64,000 nucleotides of DNA from Neelides folsomi (GCA_034687125.1 JAQGBZ010000050.1:186001-250000); one strand, 5' to 3'; numbered from the stretch's first letter, positions 24,142-38,500 are shown. Notes: generated by a model not told the origin, from the sequence alone. Program-made: numbers and translations.

Positions 24142-27100
24142 TCAGTTCTCATCCCCGTCAAATCCCTATCATCCACCAGCAGAAATAATAATAAGGTCTC
24201 GGGAAAACTTTTTCCAACTCTGTCCTTTCGCTGCCAATTATTATATCGATCCGTTCGTCGATCAACCTCGGCTCTAAATCCATCCTCCCATTATTTTCCC
24301 TCTTACTTGATCCCTCAATAAAGTGTCAATAATAGGAGTCAGAGGCTCACAATAAATATTTTCTTCTAAAATCAACAAGAGTTTATAGGAAAATATTTTC
24401 TCAATGTTGGGTTGAATTCTTCTACATTTCACAATGTATTAAATATTTTATCATCACAATCACATCTCCGACTTGAACTGTTCCAATCACTTGGTTCGTG
24501 ACTCAAACGTACTTAAATCCCATTAACTCCAAAAGTATTTCATAATATTTTGCGTGGAGAATTCGGGAAGTTGGTTGAATTGGTCGCGAAGGATTATTTA
24601 TGTTTTTCTATATCATGTGTTTTGTTTTTATCGGGGAAAGCCGGTCACTTATTTTCAATATGCCCCTTGGATAAATATAAAACTTCCGTACTCGGATAAA
24701 GTGTTGACAATCCAAGGAGGATTTATATATTCTTATTGGAGTTCACTTATGGGCCTCTGAGTCAGGGACAAAGTCAAGGCTTATCTTAATTCTCATTAAG
24801 AGGCCAGAAGAACGTGTGGTTGGTGAATGTTTAGAGAGAATCTCTTCGTTTCATTTTGACTGCACTGCAGTCCAAAGAAGACTGAGAGTAAATGGCGGCG
24901 GCGCGATTCCCCAACCATCAGGATCCTCTCGTGAAACTTGTTCAAGGGGAGTCGGTCGGAGGGTCGGACAGACGAGATGCGAACAACAAGAATAGTTCAA
25001 CATTGGCAAAAACTCCCTCCACAACTCCTCGTATGCATGGGATCATTCTCTATCTCTCACCCGAGGGAGAGTCAGCTTCGTTCCGAGATCCGGACGGATA
25101 TGTAGGAATCTCAGGTTCTCGAATGAGATCCTTCTTTTTCAGAGAAACTTCTTGGGCAGAAGAGGATTCACAAATTCTCTCCATTCCCTACACGCCCATT
25201 TCTTATCATGGAATGTTACACCGTTTCTTTTTATTTAAATAGAAAATTGAAATTGATGAGACTAGTTTCAAACAATTTTCTTTTTCAAATCTTTTAATCT
25301 TCCCCATGAATTGTAAAATACGACTATTTCACTGTAAATGTACCTCCACTATACAAAATATACTATATATGTTGTATCATACATTTATTTATTTTAAATA
25401 TTACCAATATTCTACCAGAATTTTATATATTATTATAGTAGAACTGTTGAGCTTATTAAAAGGATTATGCCCTATGTTGGTATTAACCCAAGTTCATTCA
25501 ATTTTATACGTGTACATATTACAGGTATGGAGGAATTTCAATAAAACATATCGGAAGGTCTCGATATATGGTATGTAGTTGTAGCGTAAACTAATACACA
25601 ATTGATCAAAGCTATTTGGGCGCATCTTACTCCAATGATGTATGAAGATTGAAAAGCTCTACGTGGAATTCCTCAGATACAAACAAAGATGCATTCAATA
25701 CTTTGACCACCATACATTGTGTAAGAAAAAAGCCGTAAAAGTTTGGTGAGCAAACTTCTTGAATAGTTAAACGAAATGGACTTTAACGTATTTGGCCCCT
25801 TTGGCTCTTCCAAGTTCCAACCTTAAAAGCTTCATGCAATATGCATTCACGCTATAGCTGATAAACACTTTAGGAATACATTGCCAATTGCAGTTTCAAT
25901 AAATCTTTGTTTAGGGAAGCGCCTTAAATGACGTAATTGAATTATCCAACGCAAAAGAAATCTAGTGAACACTCTTGGCTATTTATGACTGACAGTTTGG
26001 CAGGGGTTTACTATTGAATTCATTGATTTTATTTTTGGGGATAATTTGGACATTGATCAAATCTTTTAATTGGTTTAATAACTTTTACAAAGTAAGTAAC
26101 ATCCACATAATGAAGCATCATATTATACCATCATATCCCATTAAATCTAAACCAACTAAAAGTTCTAAATATTAGTTCAATACTTACAATTAATGTCAAC
26201 AATAAAAATGTCATATTGTGATATTTATAAGTACCATTATCAAATTAATTATCATACGTAAGTCAAATAAGGTTTTCAAAGGATTTATTTACACTAATTT
26301 TAACATGTATAAATGTATAATACATGTTTGTATGTGTATCTGTATTCTGTATGTGAATTATTATCATGAGTTATATCATGCTTATACTGGAAATTTGGCC
26401 ATAATGTTTGTTTATGAAGATGTCATACAACAACATGGAAATATGAGGTGATTGCGAGACATTCATAAATATGTAAGTTCCGAAAACACTTAAGTGCTCT
26501 GAGAGATTTATTCATGTGTCATAGACATAACTCTTTAAGGACATTCTTTGGTGAAGTGGGGACTGGAAGCTTCGAAACATTATAACTAATAAAATGAAAC
26601 CTTCACTCTTCTCGTCATTTCACTAAATTGCTTAACTCATTCACAGTCAGTGAAACTCTCAGGTAAGCTAATCAAACATTTAGAGAGTATAAGCAAGTGA
26701 AATGAATGAAGAAGATTAATGAAAATGGAGTTTGTTTATGATCTTTGCCAAATCAGCAGATGAAAAGTATTCAAGTATGAAGTACACTCTCAAGATTTCA
26801 TTTATTCATTGCATTATGCCTTATAGGTAAAATATTTAGTACTTGAATAAGATGCGACAAATAAGGTAAGCTTTACTTTGTTCAATAAGGCAAGTTTTAA
26901 TTATTACTTTTACTAATTTGTTTAAGTACAAATGCGAGAATTTCAAATGCTGTCAACTTTACAACAATACAATGGAGAAAATTGTTTTGAAAGTGCATAA
27001 AATATAATTCTTGTCTGACAAAGATCAAATTTTTCGCAAACTTTCAACCTTTTATTTTAATTATTCAGTTTTATTAAATGCAAAGGGTTGTAGGAAAACT

Positions 27101-30100
27101 TAAAACTTATTTCATTTCTTTACGAGCAAAGTTAAGAAAACAATTTACATTCTTCCCATAAAGAATTGCGTTTGCTTTTCTCATATTCATTCTTATCGCT
27201 GAATAAAAACTAAATGTTATTATAGCGGTTACAAGTTGGAATAAAGAAACTAAATAGATAATTTTTTAGATATTATTTACATCCACAATTTCTGAAGAAA
27301 GTCCAACTAATAAAAATGTAAAAATATTAAGAAATTTGGATATTCTTGATTGTAAATAACATCTAAAAAGAGGCACAAAGTTGTTAAAATAAATGCCAAA
27401 CATCAAAATGATTTGTCCAAGATACCACAATGAGTAAAGAAACATTTTGTAACATCACATTAAACCGGGTCAATTTCCCGCAAAGTGGGTCACGGATTCA
27501 CTTTTATATCCAATGCCCCTTTACCCAAGGACGAAGAGACTGACCAGAAGAGCTTAAATACACAGGACAATTGCTACAATCCACTGTCCTAAGTAGAGAA
27601 GGAAAGCTGAGCATATTCCCAAAAGAAACCCGTTATCAAAATAACCATTTGTTCTCAAAATACACTTACTGTCCCTTTTACATAAAATGTAACGATGAAT
27701 GATGAGCCTTATAAATAAATGAAAAGTTTGAATTAAGTTATTAAATATGCCTTACATTCAATCATCATTTATCACAAAAAGGAAATTAAATTCCAATTGA
27801 CTATACATAATTCAATACATTCAACGCAAAACCGCACCAATGAATGAATGATATATTATCATTAAAGAATATTATATATGTAACATATATGAAGAAAATT
27901 GTTTGAACTCTTGCTAGTGCTTTTTAATTCATCCGTTGATTAACATTTTTTCTATTAATTAGTGAGCAAAAGTGAAATTCAAGCCATAATTGCTCCACTT
28001 GTTTTGAAGATAATAATGCATAGAAATACGTGGATCTTTATTCGGAACTTACCTTTTTGTTGGAGTAGACCATTAATTCATATTCAACCCGCTGTGAAGG
28101 ATCTCTCCCAAAGTGTGTTTGCTTATTTCCATTATGTAAATATTTCAGATGAACAGGCACGAAGTGGAAATGGATTTTACGCTCGCGACTTTATGCTCAT
28201 ACAATAATGATTTGTTTAAATGATACAAAGACGGATATGTGAATCGTTCTTTAGAGCCTTTAGCAGGTACAATACAAAATCAAAATCAAACATAAGTAGG
28301 CGTTAAAGATTCGTACATTTGTAGATTTGCACTACCACCAACTTATACACAAATAGTAAGTTCCACATGCACATAGTATAGTATACTGCTACAGCTTATG
28401 TATGTAGCTATCCTAAGTATGTATATGTAGGATGTCTAATATCAATCAGTTGAATACTTGCATGATATCACATATCACTTTTAAGCATAAGTAAATAGAG
28501 TAAATGCATAAGTTTTTACATTCCACATGCTCGCTATGGTTCGTAATTATTTCTTCTTACGTTCATTTTTAACAATAAGTAGGAAACGCGTAATGTTTGA
28601 TTTGAGGGATAATTGGCTATATGATTATAGAATACGAGTAGACAAACGAGATATTTTCCGTTTATCTACATTTGAAGCATGCTTTGCTGTTTGGAGCATT
28701 AAGGATAGTAAAGGAATATAAAATAAGTAACAAGGGCCGTTTCTTCTTGGTTTAGAGTGGGATAACTTTCGCTCCTTCCTTCCTTTATGTTTGCTCAAGA
28801 ATTGAAGGTACGAGGAGTTTTGTTGGAAGTAAACCTATGAATATAAGAGGTCTAATGATATGAACGGAAAGCTTTGGTCATCAGCAGCGCAACTATCATC
28901 TTCTTCATCGCTTCTCTCCCTCTCCTCATTGTTCATGCTGAGAGTTGTCGTGAAAATCCGTCGGAGTTTCCTTTGCTATCCTTTTTGAGCTAATAGAGCA
29001 AGAGGATTCAAAGAGACATGTTATGTGAATACTATATACCTGTGCTACAGAAATCACCATGCGATTTCTCACCTCATCGTTTCCAACTTTCATTTCCTCT
29101 CCCTAATAGTATTTTTCTCATCGAGTCGTCTTATGGAAATGTTCGTTAAATCACTCTTCAATGAATTCAAAGCTCAATTTTATGTATGAACACCACATTG
29201 CTTATCTTTACTTCTAAATTATGCGTAATTGATAAATACCTGAACCTTTAATTGTTTTTACGAGTTTACGATGAGAATTGTTCAAACTTTCAATTTCACT
29301 GTCATTGGCTTTTCACAAGATTTCTTTTTCTTGTTCAAGTATACCCTTGTAAGCAAATGTCACGCTCTTGATAATGTGATTTGCCACATGGAAAGAAAAT
29401 ACCATTTATGGTTAGGAATAAAAACATGTTTATGCTAATTATAAATTGCGAATCATTTGACATTGGTGAAGTTAACAATATAACAAAATTATTCAAATCT
29501 CAATCCAAAATCAATCTTACCTTATGATTGTTAGGATGATGAATGAGAAAACGAATTTTTGGAAGTAGGAAGCTTCTGTCAATTAAGATTATATTGGTTA
29601 TATTTTTTGGCACATTGTCTAAATCTTAACCTTTTGTTTTATCTTAATTTTACACATTGTAAGTGTTCTTCCTATTATTGTTTAATACAGCCTTGCGTTA
29701 TTAATGAAAGATGAAGTACTATTTGTATAGCAGGTACTTAATGTTAGTTTTCAAACTTAGGAATGATGAATTCATTCTCTTAAACACTACTAATGATGAA
29801 TATATCTTTCAAAAAGAATTTTTGATATCTAATAATTGCACTATTTGTATGATTATTAAACTGCTTTCAGGAGAACTTTTAAGACAAGTTGCAACCGAAA
29901 GAAGAGTAAACAAATGACTGACAATTCACATTTTTTTCAACGTACACTTTATGTATTTTTACGATGAACTATTATTCTATGATACTACATGTAGTTTATA
30001 GTAGAAATAGAAATTAGTAATGCGATTGTTGATGAAATGTTGGTATTTTTGAAAGGAATTAATCAAATCTGCAAGAGCATCATCGTATTACTGTACCTTG

Positions 30101-31995
30101 ACAGTACTTAAAGCAGGTACTAGATTTATGAAATCAAGATTTTAGTGTCATTCATAACCCCAAACCTATTGCTCCAACCTGCCACTGATTCTCATCCAAC
30201 TTTTGTCTCTTCACCTTCAATAGCCACAATACTCTCATCACAATTTTTACGTTAAAATTTAATCATGGCCAAAAAGTATCCACAATGGTCTTGTATGTGG
30301 ACCGTTACACACCTACTAAAGTAGCTAAAGTCCTAATTAAAGAATTACAGTACAATCAATTGAGAATTGAATGAAAATTCAAGTTATATATTTGTTTTAG
30401 ACTCCCATGGACCTCAAAGAGCGCAAGATCTCTCACTGATTCTCTCCGGAAAGGAAGTGCGAAATTCACAGGATGTGGTGTAATCGTGTTAAATCTTTCC
30501 CAATTGTAATCAAATCAACCTCTTTGACTCTCTGACACATTTCCCCAATTAAGTACATTGCCTTCATATTGATGTACATTATTTAGATGTGTTTTTGTAT
30601 GGCTTTAATAACGCTGCTCATCAACCATCAGTATACGTTATGTATTTTATTAATCGAATATAATATGGAGGTATTGGTACTAGATAGACCCAGAGATGAT
30701 AATGCTATTTATGGATAATAAAGGTATAGTAAAGGATGAATATGTTCAAAGCCTCCATAGCCTACCCAAAATCCAATTTTTAAGTAATTTAAAAAGAATT
30801 TATAAAGTTTTTGAATTTTTATCATTTTTCAAATCATTATTTGGAAGTACTAAAACTTTGCATGGTTGGGTTTTTAATATTTATAGATAATAATTGTAAA
30901 TAATACTTATTTGCCCCTTAAAAGTAAACCATTCAGACAATTTAATATTATTTAAAAAATCTAATACTAGATAAAATATCAATCTTTAAAATCGTCCATT
31001 AGAAAGAGAAGAGATCATGCCATAATATTAAAAATAATCATATTTACATATTATCTTTATCAACTTTTGTAAATAATAGTTCTTGAATAAACTATAATTT
31101 ATCATTCATGGTGTATTTTATAATACTTTGAATATCATAATTAATACTTTGTAATAACTAATATTTAACACTAACCTAACCTCTAATGTTTTTAATAAAA
31201 AAAGACATTTTGCTCTTATACAATATTATAATAATATTTATTTATTGAAAGTAAGAAAAATGGAATTAATCATAGCATAATAACTTTTTTGTACCATTTG
31301 TAATCATCAATTATTCAAATTGTAATACAATTAAATAAGTAAGTATTAAATACTTATGTAGTTGTACATAATTGCAAATGTTTGAAATATAAAAATTAAA
31401 CTTCCTTTCAAGTTAAACCAACTTTGAATAACTCTAAATACTATTAAAATATATTGTCATATATAAAAGTTTAATGGATTGCATTTAACAAATTATTAAA
31501 TGATTAAGAATTAAGAGATTTTTAAAGATTGAGTATTTTGTTTAAGAGATCGCATTATTATCATTATCAACGTTTAACGTTATTGTAATTTCATTTACAT
31601 GGACTTTTAGTTAAGATTAATTGCTTAAAAATTGAATCTATGCAAAAAGGTATTGTATCTTTGTATAATTTATCAACATTCATTGGACTCATTGACTAAA
31701 ACATTTAAAGTTTAACACTCCCTTTGTCAATTCTATACCCAAAAACTATGTACCTTACTCTATATTTGTAAATATTCCTTTATGGTAAATTTTGGCTTCA
31801 AAATTTGTAAACCATGTAGATAATTAACATTATCTACTTATTCATTATTTAACGACCTAAAGCTATATAATAAATATTTTACCACCTACATACATTAATT
31901 ATGAGTAATATGGTATATATGGAACATTCATAAGTGACAAGAGAGCTATGTTTCTATAAAATTTAAATCATCCGAGTTTAAATCACCAGTATCAT
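24142..31995. other. Intergenic DNA, no convincing gene
   Basis: A block richer in G+C at about 24.2-25.2 kb contains an open frame of 116 codons on the plus strand (24892-25242). It has low-complexity character and no family resemblance, and I do not call it a gene. From 25.3 to 32 kb the sequence is AT-rich. It includes a small foldback at 27263-27369 and a possible decayed transposase remnant near 25.65-25.9 kb. Confidence 0.5.
27263..27369. repeat. Small foldback (about 107 bp)
   Basis: The ends are inverted copies: TTTTAGATATTATTTACA on the left pairs with TGTAAATAACATCTAAAA on the right. Pairing is weaker towards the centre. It may be a short MITE or a chance AT-rich hairpin. Confidence 0.5.
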
Positions 31996-33123
31996 TTAGC
32001 TAAATACAGCATCACCATCAATGTCGTCGTTGCTCATTGAAGTTCTTCTTAGCTTAGACCATATACTATGAAATAAAAACTCAATAGTCAAAATTCCGTC
32101 AAAAAATAATAATCCTGAAGCTGATTTAACGCGTTCATTAATTATATTTTCATTGGACTGATCCAGCTTTTCTGCACAGCCCTATATAAAGATGAAAAAA
32201 ATGTAAAATTAAATAAGTATAAACATACCTTTTATATTGTATAATACCATACCATATCGGTACATAATCAAATATATCAAATACAAATATTGACTTACAA
32301 ATTGAGACACAAGAGTTCCCCAATCTTGATCAATGTCCACTGAGCATTGGGATGTTCTATTGCAGCATGAAACAATCCCTTCTTGTATTTCTCCATTTTT
32401 AATCCAATCTGTTTGATAAAACACAAAATAAACAATCTTATCATAATGGTGCGCTAAATGTCAGATAAATACTATAATCAATAATCAACAACAAACAAAT
32501 TAAAACCTGTATAGTTATAATATCCACAACAATCATTTTCTAGTTGGGCCTTTAAAATCCATCTAATTCGAGTTCCGTTGAGAATTAGATCTAACGGACT
32601 CGACTGCGGTTCAAGAGAAGTCAATAAATGAATAGACGACACCAGAATGGACGCGGAGAGGGTCTGAAATATAAAGAAATGATAAAGATGGTTATATATT
32701 CTGATTATATTCAAAATTATACAATTTATATAATTAATTTTAAGTATTAAAATTGATATATTTTACACAACGTCTATTAGCTCACCAACAATGTGAAGAT
32801 GAAGAGTCCAAATCTAAAATGAATGAGCACAAGAGCCGAAGAGAGTAAAAGTATGAGAGTCGAAGTCGTTCCAATTATTTCAAGATTGGCAGGCCCATTC
32901 AGTGAAGTTGTATAAATTAATTCCCCAATAGAAAATCCCTAATAAAATAAGTTAATACAAATTTAGAAGAAAAAATAAAACCTATAAATATTTTAGCCAA
33001 TACGCATTATAATGATAAAATTTTAAAAAATTGAACGGAGCTTACAAGAGCTAACAGTGGGACAATGCCAAATAGACGCTCATTAATTAAATGAACGTTT
33101 TTACAGCAGCTAAAAGGTGACAT
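31996..33123 (-). CDS. Divergent tetraspanin
   Basis: Five minus-strand exons join in frame: 33123-33046, 32938-32786, 32663-32507, 32408-32299 and 32181-31996, giving 227 codons. The order is that of a tetraspanin. A short N-terminal tail with S-C-C-K comes first, then TM1 (around L-F-G-I-V-P-L-L-A-L), a small extracellular loop, TM2 (rich in I-L-L-L-S-S-A-L-V-L) and TM3 (L-F-I-F-T-L-L-T-L-S-A). A large extracellular loop follows, carrying C-C-G-Y-Y, S-C-C-N-R, a lone C and G-C-A-E. That makes six cysteines in the CCG / CC / C / GC pattern. TM4 (G-L-L-F-F-D-G-I-L-T-I) and a short acidic cytoplasmic tail complete it. Tetraspanins organise membrane microdomains with integrins and other partners. 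Charged residues near TM4 and the poorly conserved TM1 make this a divergent member, and I cannot assign an orthologue. N-glycosylation sequons N-G-T, N-Y-T and N-R-T lie in the large loop. Confidence 0.8.
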
Positions 33124-33933
33124 TTGTGCTTGAACAACAATGTCTTCTTAATTCTTTGGATTTTTCCTGAAGACAAGAGTATTATTTGAATTGGAATTTG
33201 AGCGGACTTGAAGTATAATCCTTTTGGGTGGGTGAAAGAGGGTGCCGTCGACTCGGATCCAAACGACCAAACTTTCCAAATGCCACTCCTCAAACTCAAC
33301 CGAACAAAGACTTGATATCGAATAAGATGACGATAAAGAGGATTTAAAATCATTCGTTTAAAATATTACAGCTGTGAATTTAAATGATACAGTCCAACAT
33401 GATGTTTTTATTCCTATGTAGTATTTATGTAGACTTTTGTGATAATGATGAAGATGGACAACAAATTCACAAAATATTTATTGATCATATATTTTCATTA
33501 ACAAAAATATTGTGCATGCTAACAAAATGAGACAAATCCTAACCTATTTTAAATTGTTTTAGTATAATATTTAGTGATAGATAATTAAACAGTTTTCATT
33601 TCAGGATCAATATCAATAAGCATAATATTATAAATCGTATAATTCCAAAATACATTTTTATCAAACAATCTTCATTTTGATAAGTTTAATATAGTACTAA
33701 TATCATATATCCTGTATGGGAGTAAAAGCTATAAAGTAGAGATAAGAATTTCAAATGTTTTAAACCTAACCTAAAGAATGAATAATCTCCTCTTCACCAG
33801 CTCCCATAACACATTTACTCCTTAAGTGCAAGAATTTTATAGGTAATTAACACATATATTATTAGGATTTTACGATTACCATATATATAAGGTATTAACT
33901 TATAGGCATTCACAATTAGTATGGTATTTCACT

Positions 33934-34749
33934 TCACGCTTTTGTGAGTAATAGTACAGTGATATCAGTCAAAAACTTTAAACCAAAAAAGAGTGCAGTA
34001 ATGGCCAAACCTGAGACTCCGATTACAACCGACGTTATAGTTAAGATTTCGATCATTGAAACTCCCAAACTAGCCACAATGGTCCGAGGTTCTTCAGAGT
34101 TCTTGTCAAATATCTCTGACTTTCTTGACCAATATTTTTGATTATTTGTGAAATTGTTGGGGAATTCTCCTTTAAATCCTTTTAACATAAAATCAAGCAC
34201 TTTTTTCATATTCTTCCGTTTCGTTTCAATAACTTCTTCCACGAACTTTCTTTTTTTCTCTCCATCTTTTATTATTCTGAACTCATTTTCAAAAATTCCT
34301 CCATCTCTTTTTGTTCGATATTTTGACGATATTGATTGTGTGGTTGGTATAATTGAATCCATTTCAAATGGTTTAAAAGCCTTATTCAGATTGGGTGAAT
34401 TAGTTATTATATCTTCAACATTATATAATTTTGATCTTCTTTCATGGCTGTTTCTTTTAAAAGTAGGAATGAATGAAGAATGGCGATATTTCCTTTTATT
34501 ACCTGAATTTCCATTAAAAATATATAAGTGATTGATAATTGTCTAATAAAATTCCTCAATAATGAACAGTTTTCTACGTTTCAAATATTCGATCTTGTGT
34601 ACATTAAAAAAAGTGTTGGAATTAACTAATACCATTTACCTACCTTTATCTCGAAGTAATAGATTGACATTTCCCATAGATTGTATTAGGTTTTGAGATT
34701 GGGTTAACAAAATCGCAAGTAATCCTAGCAGACTTTTTGTAAAATTCAT
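33934..34749 (-). CDS. Orphan secretory-pathway protein with furin-like site
   Basis: Two exons, 34749-34644 and 34502-33934, join in phase 1 to give 224 codons. The acceptor at 34503 was chosen because it keeps the frame open; an alternative at the upstream TTAG does not match the donor phase. The N-terminus (M-N-F-T-K-S-L-L-G-L-L-A-I-L-L) looks like a signal peptide. The middle is very rich in K and R, with several dibasic pairs and R-T-K-R at about 98-101 followed by D-G-G, a furin-type cleavage motif. A sequon N-F-T follows. The last 45 residues hold a hydrophobic segment of about 22 residues (around 186-208) that could anchor the protein. It could be a precursor cleaved in the Golgi, but no family is recognised and no function is claimed. 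It lies about 800 bp upstream of the tetraspanin on the same strand. Confidence 0.65.
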
Positions 34750-35466
34750 GACGAATTAATTAATATATAAGATTTTTCGATAATTGTTTTAAAATAAATT
34801 GATAATTACTAAATTAGTAATATCACGATTATCTTATCAACTACATGTATGTAATTTAAAAACACAAATTACAAAACACAATGGTGATCTTTGTGGTATA
34901 AAATCGTCTTCAGAAGTGAATTGAAGTTGTTCCTCACTCAAACACAAGATTACTTTTGAGGAAATCATTTGGAAGATTCACGCATTTTCCATGTCATACA
35001 CCGTTTGTGGTTATGTTGTTTCAAATATTAGTGAACTTATGTAGTAAATATATGAGAGTAAATTACATACAAGTATTGTCCCGCTTGAAAAGAAATTAAA
35101 CTTTTTGTCTCTCTGTCTCTTATGTTTAAATGAACTTACATTTTTTTCCAATTTTGTGGTAAACAACGAAAAAGATTGAAAAGATGAGCTAATGCATTTG
35201 GAGTACAAATCGTATTACATAAGTATATCTATACAATCACAATGTATAGAAAATTGGTATTACATACAAGTATCTTTGGAATATTGCTTATTACATTATA
35301 ACTATCAGTATTATATTATTTCATTCTTGGAAAGTTTTCTCTCTAACGGAACATCTTTCCTCTCAATCAAGTGCCATATTAGATAGATGTTATAGATTCG
35401 GTTTTTTGTTATAAAATTGATATATTGTTCAGGCTTATAAGAGGTTATTATATTAAGATACCCACA

Positions 35467-35598
35467 ATGTCAGACACGTCGTTGACTTTGGGAACTTATA
35501 TGGAAAAGTGCGATATGATTATCAAAATAAAAGCAATGTCTGGTAAATTGTGCGTGAATTATTCAACGGTATTTTCCTGTCTTCATTGTTGTCATTAA
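35467..35598 (+). CDS. Doubtful small ORF or first exon
   Basis: An ATG opens a frame of 43 codons beginning M-S-D-T-S-L-T-L-G. GT dinucleotides that could act as donors lie at 35542 and near 35570. I found no downstream exon that continues it and no family resemblance. It could be the first exon of a gene with a long intron, or chance. Confidence 0.15.
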   Translation: MSDTSLTLGTYMEKCDMIIKIKAMSGKLCVNYSTVFSCLHCCH

Positions 35599-38500
35599 AC
35601 TTTCGGTTGAAACCACTGGTTAGGATAGCTTAGATTTGAAAAATTGAAAACTTTAACTGTTTTATTTCTCACATCATAAATACACATTTATGTAAAATGT
35701 AATGACAATGACCATTGTAAAAAATATTCAATATACCATACAATTAGTGATTTTTTGTATTTAATATACGCTATGTAAAAGAAAACCATTTTAAATTATG
35801 TAAAAAAAATTTTATATTTTTTTTTATTTCATCACGAACAATTTCATTGTTTCAATGTTGAACATTGACTAAAAAATAAAATATTTATCGAATAGGATGA
35901 GGAAATATAAATAATATAGTAAATAAAAGAAATTACATTACTTTTAGTTTATAGAGTACATACCTGTGAAGAACATACCTTCATATAGAGTGAGTGAGTT
36001 ATGAGTATAGTTATAAAAGGATAGAGAAAAGGATTAATATGGGTCTTTGTTCTCCTCATATTCAATTGTCTTTTGGTTGTGGGATGAGAGGGTGAAAAGG
36101 ATTTTAAATGAATTGGAGAATTCCAAGACAGTATTATGAGGCGTGAAAGCCGTCAATTGGAATCGGATTTCGGCCTCTTTTTGTGTTTCGTTACGTACAC
36201 ACGCCTTCAGAATTTCTTTGATTTGAGCCGCATGAGAAGATGAATCTATTCTCCAATACTCGCCTTGTACACATCTCTCCATTATTTAAGATGGAAAATA
36301 TTTCCTACTTGGGTTATTCGACACATTCCTTTGAACAATTCCTATCATCTCCATACTTCCTCCTCCTTCCAACCAGACCACAATTGAATCAATTATTAGG
36401 TGATCTGTCTAAGGGACTTTGAAATGAATTCCGTCCCCATCATTACGAGAGCTCCACCACAAGGGCTGTGCGGCCGAGCTATACATGGAGATGTGTCCAG
36501 TCAACGAACCTCTCAACTAAATGAAATGTCTATAAACTTTGAGTCGAGACTAGAATACAAAGGGGAGAACTCGCCAACTCGGCAGTCCCACCTCGTCAGA
36601 GCACTCCTCGCTCTCCGAACATTGATTCCTGACGTCCTCCCGGCGAGGACCAGATGATGGATGTGGGTTGAGGCTGCAAACGCCTTTTTCCATCTCAAGA
36701 GAGCCGATTGACTCCTAATTGGCTTTATTTGGGAAGGGGGAATCAGGAGGGAGATTGTGGTGGAGGAGTCGTGCTCCTTCTCGGCCCCATCATGACACAA
36801 AACGAACCAGATATTCCCACTCCTCATTCAAGGAGTATTTATGTGGAAGTGGTCCATTATATCCAAGAGAAGAAGAAAAAAGCCGATCGGTGTGATCGAT
36901 TCAAACAGAGCCGAAGGTGCGAAACTAAAAGAGTTTACCCCCATCGAAAAGTCTCTCTATCGTATCAACTTCATCTAATTTACCTGTCAGGCAAAAGAAA
37001 GTATTTATCGATCCTTTTAATTTAATGTCTCGCCTTTTGAAGTCATTCTGATCACGCCTCCTCCCAATATCCCCCTTCCAAATTACTCACATAGGGAAAG
37101 AATACAAAAACTCTCACAGGGCTTATCGCGATTAAACCTACTCTTTTAATAACCACTTCAATTCCATCAGCACAAGACGGATACGAGTGAGAGATACATG
37201 GATAATGCTCAAGTGTATACTTCTGCTAGTATAAACAGAGTAATTTGCTTCTATTAGTCAGTTTATCTTTTTCCGACCATCGTCGTCCAAGTCCAATATT
37301 GACAGTCTCCACCTATTCAATTTCTTCTGTCATCTCCGCGGCATGAATTCCTGCTCTCCATCCATTATCAGCCTTTCATTAGGAGATGATAATGGCCGGG
37401 TAGAAAGACATTTGGAGTTTCTCTCTTTAACACAAGGACCCATCTACTCAAATTGATTGCCGCTAAGATATTTTATCCCTTTTATTCTCTTCAAGTCTGC
37501 GGCGACCATCATCTCTATTCTGACGGCTTGAATGGACAACACGTTGTTAACTCTGGGCCGAGGTATACTTCAAATCAAATGAGGGGACAACCTCTTGACT
37601 CAAACTTTTCCTCCTGTGTTGAATGGCTAAGTGTCGTCTGTGTACTGGTCCTATTATGTATCAAACTCTCTCCAACTTCAGCCGCTGCTAAACTCTTAAA
37701 GTCCTGCAGAGAACACACAATAATAACCAACGCCTCTCAATAATGCCTCTTTCGATGCTCGAGTTTGGGAGGAAATGACGTTGGTTCAACTTTACATGCG
37801 GCTGTGAGTGAGAGAACATCATGTTGGCACGCTTTGCCCGATGGGAAACTTTGAAGGATCCTTTAAATAACAATAAAACCATTTTGTACAAACTCCATAA
37901 CTTCCCCTGTTTTTGACCAAGTAATTTTTCTATTATGTTTTAGGGTTAGGGAAGTGACACTCAAATTATAAAAAGAGTTTCAGTTTATGCGTCCCTTCCT
38001 TCCCCATATTTCACATTTCATATAGATTCATTGAAAAGCATAAACTACCCTTAAATCATTTTACTGTTATAAGATGTAACTACAGGGTTTGAGATTTATA
38101 AAAAGAAATATTAGAACATTAATCCTATAATAGCTAGGTGAGCTTCAAATTTTACCCATATGAATTTACGACCTAGTATTAAATAATGTAATGACCAATA
38201 GCAAGTATTTTTAAAAGTATCTGTACGTTATTTTTCCTATAATTACACTATACAAGCTGAATTTGTATAGAACTTGTGATACTACCGTGCAGCTTGGGTA
38301 TAGACCCTAAAATACTTTTGTTCGTTTAACGTTGAAGTTAATAAAGTGAAAGCATATTTAGAGCCAAAGGTCCGAACCCAGTAGAGAACCGAATAAAACA
38401 TACTTGACAAAGACTCATTGTTTGCTAAAACTGATTTTTTATCACTCGGTCGCTGATGTCACAATCAAAATCCCCCCAACGTTTTAACACTAACCCTTAT

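Noticed and set aside
24892-25242. 116-codon plus-strand frame beginning M-A-A-A-R-F
   Set aside because: No motif, no consistent splice partner, and it lies in a G+C-rich block where long chance frames are common.
33087-33353. 88-codon minus-strand frame over the tetraspanin first exon
   Set aside because: It overlaps the true start exon in another frame; the tetraspanin frame joins cleanly to the next exons.
34503-34530. Upstream acceptor (TTAG) for the second exon of the orphan secretory gene
   Set aside because: Joining there to the phase-1 donor gives an early stop; the acceptor at 34503 keeps the frame open.
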